Shown here: piece after piece, positions 27,122 to 35,966 of the stretch
Layout of the letters: every line of letters begins with the position of its first letter
Position numbering within the stretch: position 1 is the first letter of the stretch
Source: Kitasatospora sp. MAA19
GTDB taxonomy: Bacteria; Actinomycetota; Actinomycetes; Streptomycetales; Streptomycetaceae
DNA: 64,000 bases
Direction of reading: 5' to 3'
NCBI RefSeq assembly: GCF_029894125.1
Contig: NZ_JARXYZ010000002.1
Coordinates: 310,001 to 374,000, forward strand
Translations under genes and position numbers: made by a program
The notes under the pieces: model-generated
Told to the model about the DNA's origin: nothing
What the model saw: the letters and a program-made list of their open reading frames with translations, nothing else
Databases searched by the model: none

Positions 27122-28309
27122 ATGAAGGCAACCCGGCGAGTAGCCAGATACGCGGTGAGCTTCGCCACCGCCGCGGTGATCATCCCTCTGAGCGTGTCAG
27201 CCTCAGCTGTCGCGGCACCCGCCGCGCCACCGCTGACGGCCTTGAGTACGCCGACAGCCCGGACGGCGAGTGCGTTGTTGTTGCCGAGGCCGACCGGACG
27301 GTACGCGGTCGGTCGCGACACACTGCACCTCGTCGACCCGCGACGCACCGATCCCTGGGTACCGCAGTCGGGGCCGCGACAGTTGATGGTGGACCTCTAC
27401 TACCCGGCCGTCGCCGGCAGCGGCACGCCCGCTCCGTACATGAGCACCGCCGAGGCAACGGCGTTGATCAACTATGCCGGTCTGTCCGGGCCCCTCGCAC
27501 CGACCACCCTCGCCGACACCCGTATCTGGACCCGTGCCAACGCGGTGCCGGCCCGGGGCCGTTATCCGCTCGTCGTGCTGTCCCCTGGTTTCACGGTGCC
27601 CCGTTACACCCTCACCGCTCTCGCCGAGGAACTGGGCAGCCGAGGATTCGTGGTGGCGACCGTCGACCACGCCTACGAATCGGCGGCCACCCGGTTCCCC
27701 GGCGGTATCCTGCCCTGCGCGGCGTGCGACGAGTACGACGCCGGCACCATCACCCAGGCGCAGGTCGCCGCAGGCCGTGCCCAGGACGTGTCCTTCTTGC
27801 TCACCGAACTCACCGGTCCGCACCCGGTATGGCGGTATGCCGACCTCATCGACCCGGCGAGGATCGGCATGGCCGGCCACTCCATCGGCGGTGACGCGAC
27901 CCTGGCCACCATGCTCGCGGACCGACGGGTGCTGGCCGGCGCCGACCTCGACGGCCCCATCACCCCACCGGTTCCCGCGACCGGCATCGACGGCCGTCCG
28001 GTCCTGCTGATCGCAGCCGCGGACCCGAGCAGCCCGGACATTGTGCCGACCTGGACCAGCAGTTGGCCGGACCTGAACGGGTGGAAGCGGTGGCTCACCG
28101 TCGCCGGCGCGGACCACTACACCTTCACCGACCTGGACTACCTGATCAACGAGAGCGGTGTGCTGTCCATCCCGAGCGCTCCCAGGTCGATCGCGATCAC
28201 CACCAGCTATGTCAGTGCCTTCTTTGAACGCCAACTCAAGGGAGTCTGCGAGCCGTTGCTCAACGGTCCCAGCCGGGACTTCCCCGAGGTGACCTTCACC
28301 AGTTCTTGA
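27122..28309 (+). CDS. Secreted alpha/beta hydrolase (lipase / PAF-acetylhydrolase-like)
   Basis: 395 residues from ATG 27122. A Sec signal peptide is evident: basic MKATRRVARYAV, a hydrophobic core, and a likely cut around ASAVAAPA. The nucleophile elbow GHSIGG and oxyanion region VVLSPGFTVPRYT mark the alpha/beta hydrolase fold. ADLDGPI and GADHYTFTD could carry the acid and His. It resembles secreted esterases and platelet-activating-factor acetylhydrolase-like enzymes; the substrate is not deducible. It lies between direct repeats of an IS end, so it may be a cargo gene. Confidence 0.85.
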   Translation: MKATRRVARYAVSFATAAVIIPLSVSASAVAAPAAPPLTALSTPTARTASALLLPRPTGRYAVGRDTLHLVDPRRTDPWVPQSGPRQLMVDLYYPAVAGSGTPAPYMSTAEATALINYAGLSGPLAPTTLADTRIWTRANAVPARGRYPLVVLSPGFTVPRYTLTALAEELGSRGFVVATVDHAYESAATRFPGGILPCAACDEYDAGTITQAQVAAGRAQDVSFLLTELTGPHPVWRYADLIDPARIGMAGHSIGGDATLATMLADRRVLAGADLDGPITPPVPATGIDGRPVLLIAAADPSSPDIVPTWTSSWPDLNGWKRWLTVAGADHYTFTDLDYLINESGVLSIPSAPRSIAITTSYVSAFFERQLKGVCEPLLNGPSRDFPEVTFTSS

Positions 28310-28380
28310 CCGGTCTCGATCGGGCGGCCATGGGGCGGTCGATGCATGAAGGCAGGGCCTCTTGGCAACTCGGTGGGTGT
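28308..28380 (+). repeat. Direct repeat copy 2 (IS5-type element left end)
   Basis: Partner of 26808-26880. Here the core is followed by a stem-loop: GGCCTCTTGG with CCAGGAGGCC and CTCGGT with ACCGAG, spanning about 28356-28408, immediately before the ATG at 28409. Confidence 0.7.
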
Positions 28381-28408
28381 CGAAGCCAGACCGAGAAACC
28401 AGGAGGCC

Positions 28409-28714
28409 ATGGTGCTGCAGTCTTCCGTGTCGGTGCCCGTGGAGTCCAACTCGGCCCACCGCTCGTGCGATTGCCTCGCTCATGTGTACGGGAACGCGGC
28501 CGATCGTCCTGACCGCGAGCGCCGGCGCAGCGACGATGCCTCGGGGTTCACGGTGCTGCCGAAGAGGTGGCTGGTGGAACGGACGTTCGCGTGGCTGATG
28601 CACTCACGCCGCCTGGCCCGGGACTACGAGGCCCGCACCGACACCTCCGAGGCGATGATCCGCTGGTCGATGGCCATGGTCATGAGCCGCCGCCTGGCAC
28701 GTCGGGGATGCTGA
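28409..28714 (+). pseudogene. IS5-family transposase remnant, internally deleted
   Basis: The C-terminal part ([20 protein letters not shown], then [20 protein letters not shown]) is the conserved end of IS5-family transposases with the catalytic Glu in VERTFAW. It is fused in frame to an unrelated ~40-residue N-terminus, [20 protein letters not shown]. The central catalytic region with both Asp residues is missing. The chimera is best explained by deletion between two IS parts. No activity expected. Confidence 0.8.
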
Positions 28715-29072
28715 ACCGGCCCGGGCTCTCCTCCATCAGCCAGCCCCGAGCCACCAGGCGCTTCGCCTTCGACCGCACCCCTTCGACCTTCGCCGGAACC
28801 ACCTCCAGACCCAGCACGCCGGCGAGCTGCTGACAACTCATCGCCGCCTCGTCACCGGATCGCCGGCGGTCGGCCAGAAGGTTCACGATCCGTTGGTAGT
28901 CCGGTGCCAGCACGGCCGCGTTCAACCCGTCCTGCCACACCGGCACGATCGAACCGGCCACCACAGCCCGGACGGGCTGCTGCGCGGCCGGCCCGGAGGG
29001 ATTGTCCTCGACCGTCTCAGCGGCCTTCGGCCCGCGTGGTTCGGACAGGACCTGATCAACCCGGAAAGACAA
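28680..29072 (-). CDS. Hypothetical protein, possibly N-terminally truncated
   Basis: 130 residues. The part [40 protein letters not shown] and [20 protein letters not shown] looks like a winged-helix module with the C-terminal wing ending in PGGGS. I recall this block as the C-terminal part of longer mobile-element-associated proteins in streptomycetes, so the N-terminus may have been lost. The last codons overlap the IS5 remnant on the other strand. It could be a pseudogene. Confidence 0.5.
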   Translation of the reverse strand: MSFRVDQVLSEPRGPKAAETVEDNPSGPAAQQPVRAVVAGSIVPVWQDGLNAAVLAPDYQRIVNLLADRRRSGDEAAMSCQQLAGVLGLEVVPAKVEGVRSKAKRLVARGWLMEESPGRFSIPDVPGGGS

Positions 29073-29109
29073 CGTCTTCTAACCACCAACCCAACAGCCC
29101 CTCGCTGTC

Positions 29110-29174
29110 CCGTCTCACATGATCTGGTCCGTGGCCGCCGCTCTGCCGTGCAGCGACCAGACCATCTGAGACGG
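29110..29174. repeat. MITE-like palindrome with IS5-type terminal repeats (65 bp)
   Basis: CCGTCTCACATGATCTGGTC (29110-29129) is inverted at 29155-29174 with 18 of 20 matches around a 25-base centre. The motif resembles ends of IS5-like elements of streptomycetes. There is no coding capacity. A related motif, GGACCAGTTCGTCTGAGAC, occurs once near 29839. Confidence 0.65.
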
Positions 29175-29295
29175 TCAGAAGATCCGGATCTCAAGGGAAG
29201 TGGTCTCTTGGACATGTTTCCCTCTCTGGACCCGTGCAGGTCTGCACGGGAAAAATCACGCGCGACCCATCAGGTGCGGCGTCAAGAATGGACTT

Positions 29296-29823
29296 ATGGT
29301 CCATCAGATCGCCGTACCCCACCCTGACGATGCCGCCCCCGTGGGCCGGATGCAGCTGCGGGCCTGGCTCCAGACCTACCCCAACGAACGAGCGGGGATC
29401 GACGAGGCGTGGATCCGCGAGCACCGAGGTCCCACGGTCACAGCGGAGGGCATTGCCCAGTGGCGGGTGTTCATCGAGGAGGCTGTGCGACAGCCGGATC
29501 TGTTGTTCTGCCGTGTCGTCCACTCCGGGGCGGAGATCGTCGGGGTCCTTTGCGGTCGCCGAGACGAGGTGGTCACCCTCGGACCGATGTATCTGCTGAA
29601 CGAAGCCCAGGGCCAAGGTATCGGCAGCCAGCTGATGGGCGAGTTCCTGGTGTGGGCGCAGGATGCCCGCATGCTCCTGTGGGTGACCGACTACAACGAG
29701 AAGGCGATCCGCTTCTACGAGCGGTACGGTTTCAGGACCACAGGTGAGCGTGAGCTCTGGCGAGGCAGGCTGCCCAATGTGCGCATGGCCCGGGCGCCGA
29801 TGCCGCGCGACAAGATCACCTGA
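29296..29823 (+). CDS. GNAT-family N-acetyltransferase
   Basis: 175 residues from ATG 29296. The acetyl-CoA binding segment is LGPMYLLNEAQGQGIGSQLM (Q-x-x-G-x-G/A pattern in QGQGIG). The C-terminal VTDYNEKAIRFYERYGFRTT matches the conserved end of the domain. The substrate is unknown. It follows the island's last repeats. An 8-bp perfect palindrome with a 4-base spacer (29231-29250) lies ~45 bases upstream and may be regulatory. Confidence 0.88.
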   Translation: MVHQIAVPHPDDAAPVGRMQLRAWLQTYPNERAGIDEAWIREHRGPTVTAEGIAQWRVFIEEAVRQPDLLFCRVVHSGAEIVGVLCGRRDEVVTLGPMYLLNEAQGQGIGSQLMGEFLVWAQDARMLLWVTDYNEKAIRFYERYGFRTTGERELWRGRLPNVRMARAPMPRDKIT

Positions 29824-29956
29824 GACGCCACACGATTCGGACCAGTTCGTCTGAGACTGGTGAAGTCGTCCTACCAGCTCCTCCGATCGGCCACCCTCAA
29901 CCGGATCGACCCGCGCAGGAGGCCGAGGACGCCCGCTCCTCATACCGGCCGGAGTC

Positions 29957-29998
29957 ACGGCGAAGGGCGCCAGCCATACGGCTGGCGCCCTTCGCCGT
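29957..29998 (-). terminator. Strong hairpin terminator after the tetR gene
   Basis: A 19-bp perfect stem (29957-29975 with 29980-29998, loop ATAC) sits directly beyond the stop of the minus-strand tetR gene at 30001. Confidence 0.85.
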
Positions 29999-30000
29999 TC

Positions 30001-30594
30001 TCAGCGGGCGTCCCGCCCGGAGGCGGCCTGGTAGCGGAGGCCGTCCATCAGGAGGTCGAGGAGGCGTTCCATCCGGGCGTGGTGCTCGGGGGTCGTCGCG
30101 GCCAGGGACAGGCCGCTGAGGCTGAACAGCACGTCGTCCGGCTCGACGTCGGCGCGCAGCACGCCCGACTCGGCCCCGGCGCGCAGGAGCTGGGTGATCG
30201 CGGCGGTCAGCATCGCGCGGCTGTGCGAGAAGGGGTCGCCCCCGGAGGCGATGAGCGCGCGCAGCGCGTCGGACATCCCGCGCTTGGTGGTCATGTAGCG
30301 GACGAAGCCGTCCATCCAGGCGCGCAACGCGGCGTCGGGTTCCCTGCCGTCCTGGAGCTCCGTGGCGGAGTCGCACAGCTTGGCGAGTTCGCTGCGGTAG
30401 ACCGCCTCGACGAGTTCCTCGCGGGTGGCGAAGTGGCGGTAGAGGGTGCCGATGCCCACGCCGGCCTCCTTGGCGATCGCCCCGAGCGTCGCGTCCGGCC
30501 CGTCCTGGGCGAAGGCCCGTGCGGCCACTTCGATCAGTCGGTCGCGGTTGCGGCGCGCGTCGGCGCGCAGCGGCCGGGGGTCGGCGGTGGTCAC
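30001..30594 (-). CDS. TetR-family transcriptional regulator
   Basis: 197 residues from GTG 30594. The N-terminal HTH is canonical: RDRLIEVAARAFAQDGPDAT, LGAIAKEAGVGIGTLYRHFA, then REELVEAVYRSEL. The C-terminal ligand-binding region is all-helical. It is divergent from a short-chain dehydrogenase gene 132 bases away, and two similar palindromes lie between them. It is therefore likely to repress itself and the dehydrogenase until an unknown ligand binds. Confidence 0.92.
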   Translation of the reverse strand: MTTADPRPLRADARRNRDRLIEVAARAFAQDGPDATLGAIAKEAGVGIGTLYRHFATREELVEAVYRSELAKLCDSATELQDGREPDAALRAWMDGFVRYMTTKRGMSDALRALIASGGDPFSHSRAMLTAAITQLLRAGAESGVLRADVEPDDVLFSLSGLSLAATTPEHHARMERLLDLLMDGLRYQAASGRDAR

Positions 30595-30615
30595 GGCTGG
30601 TCCTCCTCGGGTTGC

Positions 30616-30635
30616 AAGCGGAGGTTCCTCCGCTT
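30616..30635. promoter_or_regulatory. Palindromic operator candidate 1 (TetR/SDR)
   Basis: AAGCGGAGG-TT-CCTCCGCTT is a perfect 9-bp inverted repeat with a 2-base centre, 21 bases before the tetR start. It shares CGGAGG-NN-CCTCCG with the second site. Confidence 0.65.
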
Positions 30636-30649
30636 AACCTGAGGACATG

Positions 30650-30663
30650 CGGAGGGCCCTCCG
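30650..30663. promoter_or_regulatory. Palindromic operator candidate 2 (TetR/SDR)
   Basis: CGGAGG-GC-CCTCCG, the same half-sites as candidate 1, with centres 31 bases apart (about three helical turns), consistent with two dimers on the same face. Confidence 0.65.
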
Positions 30664-30726
30664 GTTTCCACTCTACCGGCCGCACCCTCCCGCGCACCCC
30701 AGCTCCGGTCACCCAGCCAGACGGGA

Positions 30727-31689
30727 ATGATCATGAACGCCACCACCCCGCGCCTCACCACCTCCTTCGGCGCCGAGTCCACCGCCGCCGAGGTCGTCTC
30801 CGGCATCGACCTGACCGGCCGCCGCGCCGTCGTCACCGGCGGAGCCTCCGGCATCGGCGTCGAGACCGCACGTGCCCTCGCCTCGGCGGGCGCCCAGGTC
30901 ACCCTCGCGGTCCGGAACCTCGACGCCGGGGCCCGCACCGCCGAGGACATCACCGCGACCACCGGCAACAAGGACGTCCGGGTCGCGCCGCTGGACCTCG
31001 CCGACCAGGCCTCCGTCGCCGCGTTCGTCGCCGGATGGGACGGGCCGCTGCACATCCTGGTCAACAACGCCGGCGTGATGGCCTCGCCCGAGCTCCGCAC
31101 GCCGGAGGGCTGGGAGCTCCAGTTCGCCACCAACCACCTCGGGCACTTCGCGCTGGCCACCGGCCTGCACGCGGCCCTGGCCCGGGACGGCGGCGCCCGC
31201 GTGGTGGCCGTCAGCTCCAGCGCCCACCACCGCTCCCCGGTCGTCTTCGAGGACATCCACTTCCGCGAGCGCGCCTACGAGCCCTGGTCCGCCTACGGCC
31301 AGTCCAAGACCGCCAACGTCCTGTTCGCGGTCGAGGCCGCCAAGCGCTGGGCCGCGGTCGGCATCACCGTCAACGCCCTGATGCCCGGCGGCATCCGTAC
31401 CGCCCTCCAGCGCTACGTCTCCGAGGAGGAGCTCGACCGGCTGCGGGCCCAGGCCGCCGACGGCGCGGAACTGCTGTGGAAGAGCACCGAGCAGGGCGCG
31501 GCGACCTCCGTCCTGCTCGCGGCCTCACCGCTGCTGGAGGGCGTCAGCGGCCGCTACTTCGAGGACTGCAACGAAGCCGTCCGCGGCGAGCTCAGCGCAC
31601 GCAACGGCGTCTCCGAATACGCCCTCGACCCCGAGGCGGCCGCCCTGCTCTGGCAGGTCTCGCACGACACCCTGGGCAGCCACGACTGA
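30727..31689 (+). CDS. Short-chain dehydrogenase/reductase
   Basis: 320 residues (320 from ATG 30727; an in-frame ATG at 30733 is nearly equivalent). The NAD(P) motif is VVTGGASGIGVETARALASA, the structural motif ILVNNAGVM, and the catalytic Ser and Tyr-x-x-x-Lys are in VVAVSSSAHH and YGQSKTANV. It resembles the retinol-dehydrogenase/WW-oxidoreductase-like branch often annotated simply as oxidoreductase. Controlled in all probability by the divergent TetR protein. Confidence 0.92.
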   Translation: MIMNATTPRLTTSFGAESTAAEVVSGIDLTGRRAVVTGGASGIGVETARALASAGAQVTLAVRNLDAGARTAEDITATTGNKDVRVAPLDLADQASVAAFVAGWDGPLHILVNNAGVMASPELRTPEGWELQFATNHLGHFALATGLHAALARDGGARVVAVSSSAHHRSPVVFEDIHFRERAYEPWSAYGQSKTANVLFAVEAAKRWAAVGITVNALMPGGIRTALQRYVSEEELDRLRAQAADGAELLWKSTEQGAATSVLLAASPLLEGVSGRYFEDCNEAVRGELSARNGVSEYALDPEAAALLWQVSHDTLGSHD

Positions 31690-31709
31690 CGGTCCTCGGC
31701 AGAACGCTC

Positions 31710-31734
31710 CGCGCCCCCGCCTCGCGGGGGCGCG
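31710..31734 (+). terminator. Terminator after the SDR gene
   Basis: An 11-bp perfect stem (31710-31720 with 31724-31734, loop CTC), 20 bases past the stop. Confidence 0.8.
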
Positions 31735-31758
31735 GGGCGCGGGACGTGCCCGGTACCG

Positions 31759-31902
31759 TCACGGTCCCGCGACTGCGTACAGCAGAGTGCCGGTCACCAG
31801 CGGGCTGTCGCCCGGGTACTCGGGGACGCCCGCCGCGGCCAGGTCCTCCGGCGTGCCCCGGAAGACGAGGCGGCCGTCGGCGAAGAGCACCACATCGGGG
31901 CA
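31759..31902 (-). pseudogene. C-terminal fragment of an ABC transporter ATPase
   Basis: About 48 residues, ending at TGA 31759. PDVVLFADGRLVFRGTPEDL is the segment following the H-loop in ABC ATPases. Upstream of ~31902 the frame loses resemblance and no Walker motifs are present, so this is a decayed remnant. The remainder of the 31903-32084 interval shows no gene. Confidence 0.6.
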
Positions 31903-32084
31903 AGCGGCACGTCCCCGCACCCCCTTCGATCGATCACTGGAACGCGGCCACCGTAAAACCTCAACTCCCCTTGAGCTCAAGGCCGGCACGGAAGGCGGGA
32001 GGACGGAGGACTGGCTCTCGCGGGGGATCGTGATCGTCCGCACGGTCGACGCACCCCCGTCCCAGGTCCGGCGATCGTGGAAAC

Positions 32085-32684
32085 ATGCCGATCAGACGCC
32101 CCGCCCTCCCGCTCGGCGACACCGAGCGCCCCGTCCCCGCCTGGGCCCTCCGGCTCGCCAAGGCCCTGCCGTTCGTCGTGCTGCCGCACTGCCTGTGGCG
32201 GCTGCCGTTCGCCGTCGACTTCCGGATGGGCATGCTCGACCCCGCGGCCCCGGCGGCCGTCCCCTGGTGGAGTCCGTTCTACGTCGTCGGGCTCAGCGTG
32301 CTCACCGAGGCGCTGGCCCTGCTCACCACCGGCCTGGCGAGCAGGTGGGGCGAGGTGGTGCCGCGCTGGATGCCGTTCGTCGGCGGCCGGCGGGTGGTGC
32401 CGCTGGCGGCGGTGGTCCCGGCGGCCGTGGGCGGCCTGGCCCTGGTCGCATTGTTCGACCTGTACCCGCTCGCCTGGGCGGGTGTCCTGCCCGAGGTGGG
32501 GTTCGCCAACGGGTGGTGGACGGCGCTGGCCCGGGTGTGCATCACGCCGGCGATGCTGTGGGGGCCGATCGTCCTGGCCCTGGCCTGGGCCTACCACCGG
32601 CGCCGGCGTGCTACCGGGCCTGGACCGTCCGCGCCAGCAGGGATATCTCAGCCGCTACCGCCTCCGGCTCGGCCGCGACGGTGA
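32085..32684 (+). CDS. Hypothetical membrane protein, four predicted helices
   Basis: 199 residues. Hydrophobic segments: FVVLPHCLWRLPFAVDF region, PFYVVGLSVLTEALALLTTG, VPLAAVVPAAVGGLALVAL and ITPAMLWGPIVLALAWAY. A basic HRRRR stretch then begins a Pro-rich tail. No family recognised. The last ~74 bases overlap the 3' end of the convergent HAD gene, so the true stop region may tolerate drift. Confidence 0.65.
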   Translation: MPIRRPALPLGDTERPVPAWALRLAKALPFVVLPHCLWRLPFAVDFRMGMLDPAAPAAVPWWSPFYVVGLSVLTEALALLTTGLASRWGEVVPRWMPFVGGRRVVPLAAVVPAAVGGLALVALFDLYPLAWAGVLPEVGFANGWWTALARVCITPAMLWGPIVLALAWAYHRRRRATGPGPSAPAGISQPLPPPARPRR

Positions 32685-33381
32685 CCTGGGCGACGTCGTC
32701 CAGCCCGGGATGCGTGCCGACGCGCACCGCCCGCTCCGCGTTCCGCAGCAGGTCGAAGTCGTTGATGTCGTTGCCGAACGCCGTGTACGCGCCGATGTCC
32801 ATCGACGTCAGGGCCTCCCACTTCGTCGTCGAACCGGGCGCGAAGTCGATGATCGCCTCGTCGAGGTGGTGGTTGACCATCAGCCCGAGCCCCCGGCCGG
32901 CCTCGGCGAGTTCCACCATGTCCGACGCCTCGACGACCAGGAACTTCACCACCTCGGGAAGCTCGACCAGCTCCACCCGGCTCGCCAGGCCGCCCTGGTC
33001 GACGCGGCTCCGGATCGGGTGGTCCACCGGCCCCGTGTACGCGTAGTCCCAGGGGCCGTCCGCGAGGTAGCCCGCCTCGTACCGCGCGACCGCCGCCATC
33101 AGCCCGCCCAGCGTCGCCGGTTCGAACACGGCCCGGGCCCGCACCTGCCCGTCGACCGACACCAGGCTCCCGTTCCCCCCGATCAGCATCGCGGACGGGA
33201 AGGCGCCGTCGAGCACCGGCAGCATGTCCCGCACCGGCCGGGCCGACGCGAAGACCACCTGGTACCCGGCCCGCTCGCACTCCCCGATCGCCGCCAGGAT
33301 CCGGCCGTCGATCGTCCGCCCGTCGAAGCAGAGCGTGCCGTCGAGATCGAAAACCACCGTGCGGGTGCGAAGGTTGACCAT
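32611..33381 (-). CDS. HAD-superfamily hydrolase, Cof/IIB type
   Basis: 256 residues from ATG 33381. Motif I VVFDLDGTLCFDG, motif II ASARP, and the C-terminal metal motif GNDINDFDLLRN are those of Cof-like sugar-phosphate phosphatases with a IIB cap. It is likely a cytoplasmic phosphatase of phosphorylated metabolites; the specific substrate is unknown. It is downstream of the dienelactone-hydrolase-like gene with a 134-base gap. Confidence 0.88.
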   Translation of the reverse strand: MVNLRTRTVVFDLDGTLCFDGRTIDGRILAAIGECERAGYQVVFASARPVRDMLPVLDGAFPSAMLIGGNGSLVSVDGQVRARAVFEPATLGGLMAAVARYEAGYLADGPWDYAYTGPVDHPIRSRVDQGGLASRVELVELPEVVKFLVVEASDMVELAEAGRGLGLMVNHHLDEAIIDFAPGSTTKWEALTSMDIGAYTAFGNDINDFDLLRNAERAVRVGTHPGLDDVAQVTVAAEPEAVAAEISLLARTVQAR

Positions 33382-33515
33382 TCCCGGATGATATCCGCCC
33401 GCCCGGAGCCGACGACGCGCTCCCACCACGCCGTCCCCGGCACCCTGTCGACGGCGATCGCTACCCCCGGAGACCCGGCTCGCCCCCGACGACGTCCTCG
33501 GCCCCGGCCACCCGC

Positions 33516-34094
33516 TCAGGAATCCAGCTCGCCGAGGAAGTCCAGCGCGACCGCCCAGGCCCGCTCCGCCGCCTCGGCGTCGTAGTCGGCCAGCTCGGCG
33601 TCCGTGAACAGGTGCCCGGCGCCCCGGTAGCGGTGCACCTCGACGTCGGCACCGGCCCGCCGCATCCGCAGGTACCAGGCGTTCAGCCAGTCCTCGGTCT
33701 CGAACGGGTCCGGCTCGGCGACGTGCAGCTGCACCGGGATCTCGGTGGCCGCGTCCTCCCGCAGGTCGGAGGTGCCGTGCAGGAGCAGCAGCCCGCGGGC
33801 CTTCTCGTCGGCCAGCGCGAGGTTCTGGGCGAGCGAGCCGCCGAGCGAGAAGCCCGCGTAGACCAGACCGCCGTCGGACAGCGGAGCCGCGGCGGTCACC
33901 GCCCGGCGCAGCAGCTCCTCGCTGCCGCCGACCTCCTCCTGGTACGCCAGCCCGGCCTCGATGTCGTCGAAGGTCCGCCCGTCGTACAGGTCCGGGGTGT
34001 GCACGGTGTGCCCGGCGGCGCGCAGCCGGTCGGCGGCGGCGTGCACGGCGGGGCGCAGCCCGAGGGCGGAGTGGAAGAGGACGATCTGGGCCAC
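33516..34094 (-). CDS. Dienelactone hydrolase-family protein
   Basis: 192 residues from GTG 34094 (VAQIVLFHSALGLRP). Small alpha/beta hydrolase with DLYDGRTFDDIE, the nucleophile elbow AGFSLGGS (Ser rather than the Cys of true dienelactone hydrolases) and the late His in GAGHLFTD. The C-terminal ALDFLGEL ends the fold. The substitution means the name denotes the family only; an esterase activity is plausible. Confidence 0.85.
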   Translation of the reverse strand: MAQIVLFHSALGLRPAVHAAADRLRAAGHTVHTPDLYDGRTFDDIEAGLAYQEEVGGSEELLRRAVTAAAPLSDGGLVYAGFSLGGSLAQNLALADEKARGLLLLHGTSDLREDAATEIPVQLHVAEPDPFETEDWLNAWYLRMRRAGADVEVHRYRGAGHLFTDAELADYDAEAAERAWAVALDFLGELDS

Positions 34095-34263
34095 GGTCGG
34101 GGTCCTTCGGCAGCTGAGGGCGGGTACTCCCCCATGATCTCGCATGACTCGGCGTCCCGGCTTCCCCGGTCCGCCCGTCTCGGGGACCGAGCCGGACCAC
34201 TCCGCGACGGAACGTCAGTTCACCTGATTTACCTATGCTTTACTAACCGGTAACCTGCCGGAC

Positions 34264-35952
34264 GTGAACGATCTTGTCCATGACATGACCTCCGCCCGCC
34301 CGTGCCGCCGCCAGGTGCTGAAGGCCGGCGCACTGGCCGCCGGAGCGTCCGCGCTCCCCCTCGCCCTCTCCACCCCCGCCGAAGCCGCCCAGCCCGCCGG
34401 AACCCCCGAAGCGACCCCCCGCTTCCTCCACGGCATCGCCTCCGGCGACCCCCTCCCCGACGGCGTCCTGCTCTGGACCAGGGTGACGCCCCGCCCCGAG
34501 GCCGTCCCCGGCTCGGGACTCGGCCCCGACACCGAGGTCCGCTGGGAGCTGGGCGCCGACCAGGCCTTCACCCGCATCGTCGCGAGCGGCACGGTGACCG
34601 CCACCGCCGCCGCCGACCACACCGTCAAGGCCGACGTCCGCGGCCTGACCCCGGACACCCCGTACTGGTACCGCTTCACCGCCACCACCAGTACCGGCAC
34701 CACCGTCTCCCCCACCGGCCGCACCCGCACCACCCCCGCCACCGACGCCGCCCTCGCCCGGCTCCGCTTCGGCGTCGCCTCCTGCGCCAACTGGGAGGCC
34801 GGCTACTTCTCCGCCTACCGCCACCTCGCCGCCCGCGGCGACCTGGACGCCTTCCTCTTCCTCGGCGACTACATCTACGAGTACAAGACCGGCGAGTTCT
34901 GCGCCCGCGGCACGGTCGTGCGCCCGCACGCCCCCACCCACGAGATCCTCACCCTGGCCGACTACCGGACCCGGCACGGCCAGTACAAGACCGACGAGGA
35001 CCTCCAGGCCCTGCACGCGAAGCTCCCGACCATCGCGATCTGGGACGACCACGAGTTCGCCAACGACGCCTGGTCCGGCGGCGCCGAGAACCACACCCCG
35101 GGTGCCGAGGGCGACTGGACCGACCGGATGGCCGCCGCCAAGCAGGCCTACTTCGAGTGGATGCCCGTACGGCCGTCCATCGCCGGCACCACCTACCGCC
35201 GCCTGCGCTACGGCAGGCTCGCCGACCTGCACCTGATGGACCAGCGCTCGTTCCGCTCCCAGCAGGCCAGGACCGGCAGCGGCGCCGTCGACTCGGCCGA
35301 CCGCACGATCACCGGCCGCGCCCAGCTGGACTGGCTGAAGGCCGGGCTGTCCGCCTCCGACACCACCTGGCGGCTGATCGGCAACGAGGTGATGATCTCC
35401 CCGGTCGCCTTCCTCTCCCTGCCCGACTACCTGCTGCGCCCGCTGGCCAAGCTGCTCGGCCTGCCCGGTGAGGGCGTGGCGGTCAACCCCGACCAGTGGG
35501 ACGGCTACACCCACGACCGCCGTGAACTGCTCGGCCACCTCAAGGCGAACGGCATCACCAACACCGTCTTCCTGACCGGCGACATCCACTCCGCCTGGGC
35601 CGGCGACGTCCCGAACGAGGCCGCCACCTACCCGCTGTCCGGCAGCGTCGCCACCGAGTTCGTGGTCACCTCGGTGACCTCGGACAACGTCGACGACCTG
35701 CTGAAGGTCGCGCCGCAGACCGTCTCGCTGGCGGCCGCCACCGCGATCAGGACCGCCAACCCGCACGTCAAGTGGGTCGACCTGGACTCGCACGGCTACG
35801 GAGTCCTGGACATCACGCCCGAGCAGACCCAGATGGACTACTACGTCCTCTCCGACCGCACCCGCAAGGACGCGACCAGCAGCTGGACCCGCTCCTACCG
35901 CACCCGCACCGGCACCCAGCGAATAGAGCGCGCGGACGCCCCGGTCACCTGA
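34264..35952 (+). CDS. phoD: Secreted alkaline phosphatase PhoD
   Basis: 562 residues from GTG 34264 (an ATG at 34285 is also possible). A twin-arginine signal is visible: [20 protein letters not shown], cut near AEAAQ. An N-terminal Ig-like domain (to about residue 160) precedes the metallophosphatase core with [31 protein letters not shown] and LTGDIHSAW, which carry the Fe/Ca ligands. It is a phosphodiesterase/phosphomonoesterase exported folded by Tat and normally induced by phosphate starvation. PHO-box-like repeats upstream are too irregular to call. Confidence 0.94.
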   Translation: MNDLVHDMTSARPCRRQVLKAGALAAGASALPLALSTPAEAAQPAGTPEATPRFLHGIASGDPLPDGVLLWTRVTPRPEAVPGSGLGPDTEVRWELGADQAFTRIVASGTVTATAAADHTVKADVRGLTPDTPYWYRFTATTSTGTTVSPTGRTRTTPATDAALARLRFGVASCANWEAGYFSAYRHLAARGDLDAFLFLGDYIYEYKTGEFCARGTVVRPHAPTHEILTLADYRTRHGQYKTDEDLQALHAKLPTIAIWDDHEFANDAWSGGAENHTPGAEGDWTDRMAAAKQAYFEWMPVRPSIAGTTYRRLRYGRLADLHLMDQRSFRSQQARTGSGAVDSADRTITGRAQLDWLKAGLSASDTTWRLIGNEVMISPVAFLSLPDYLLRPLAKLLGLPGEGVAVNPDQWDGYTHDRRELLGHLKANGITNTVFLTGDIHSAWAGDVPNEAATYPLSGSVATEFVVTSVTSDNVDDLLKVAPQTVSLAAATAIRTANPHVKWVDLDSHGYGVLDITPEQTQMDYYVLSDRTRKDATSSWTRSYRTRTGTQRIERADAPVT

Positions 35953-35966
35953 CGCCCACCCGGGGC

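Noticed and set aside
29229..29252. Palindrome CCCGTGCA-GGTC-TGCACGGG followed by AAAAA as a terminator
   Set aside because: The A-run is on the plus strand downstream, so it is not an intrinsic terminator for either neighbouring gene; a regulatory role is possible but unsupported.
34218..34250. PHO-box-like repeats upstream of phoD (TTCACCT, TTTACCT, TTTACTAACC)
   Set aside because: Spacings of 9 and 11 bases and weak second and third units do not meet the 11-nt direct-repeat pattern well enough to call.
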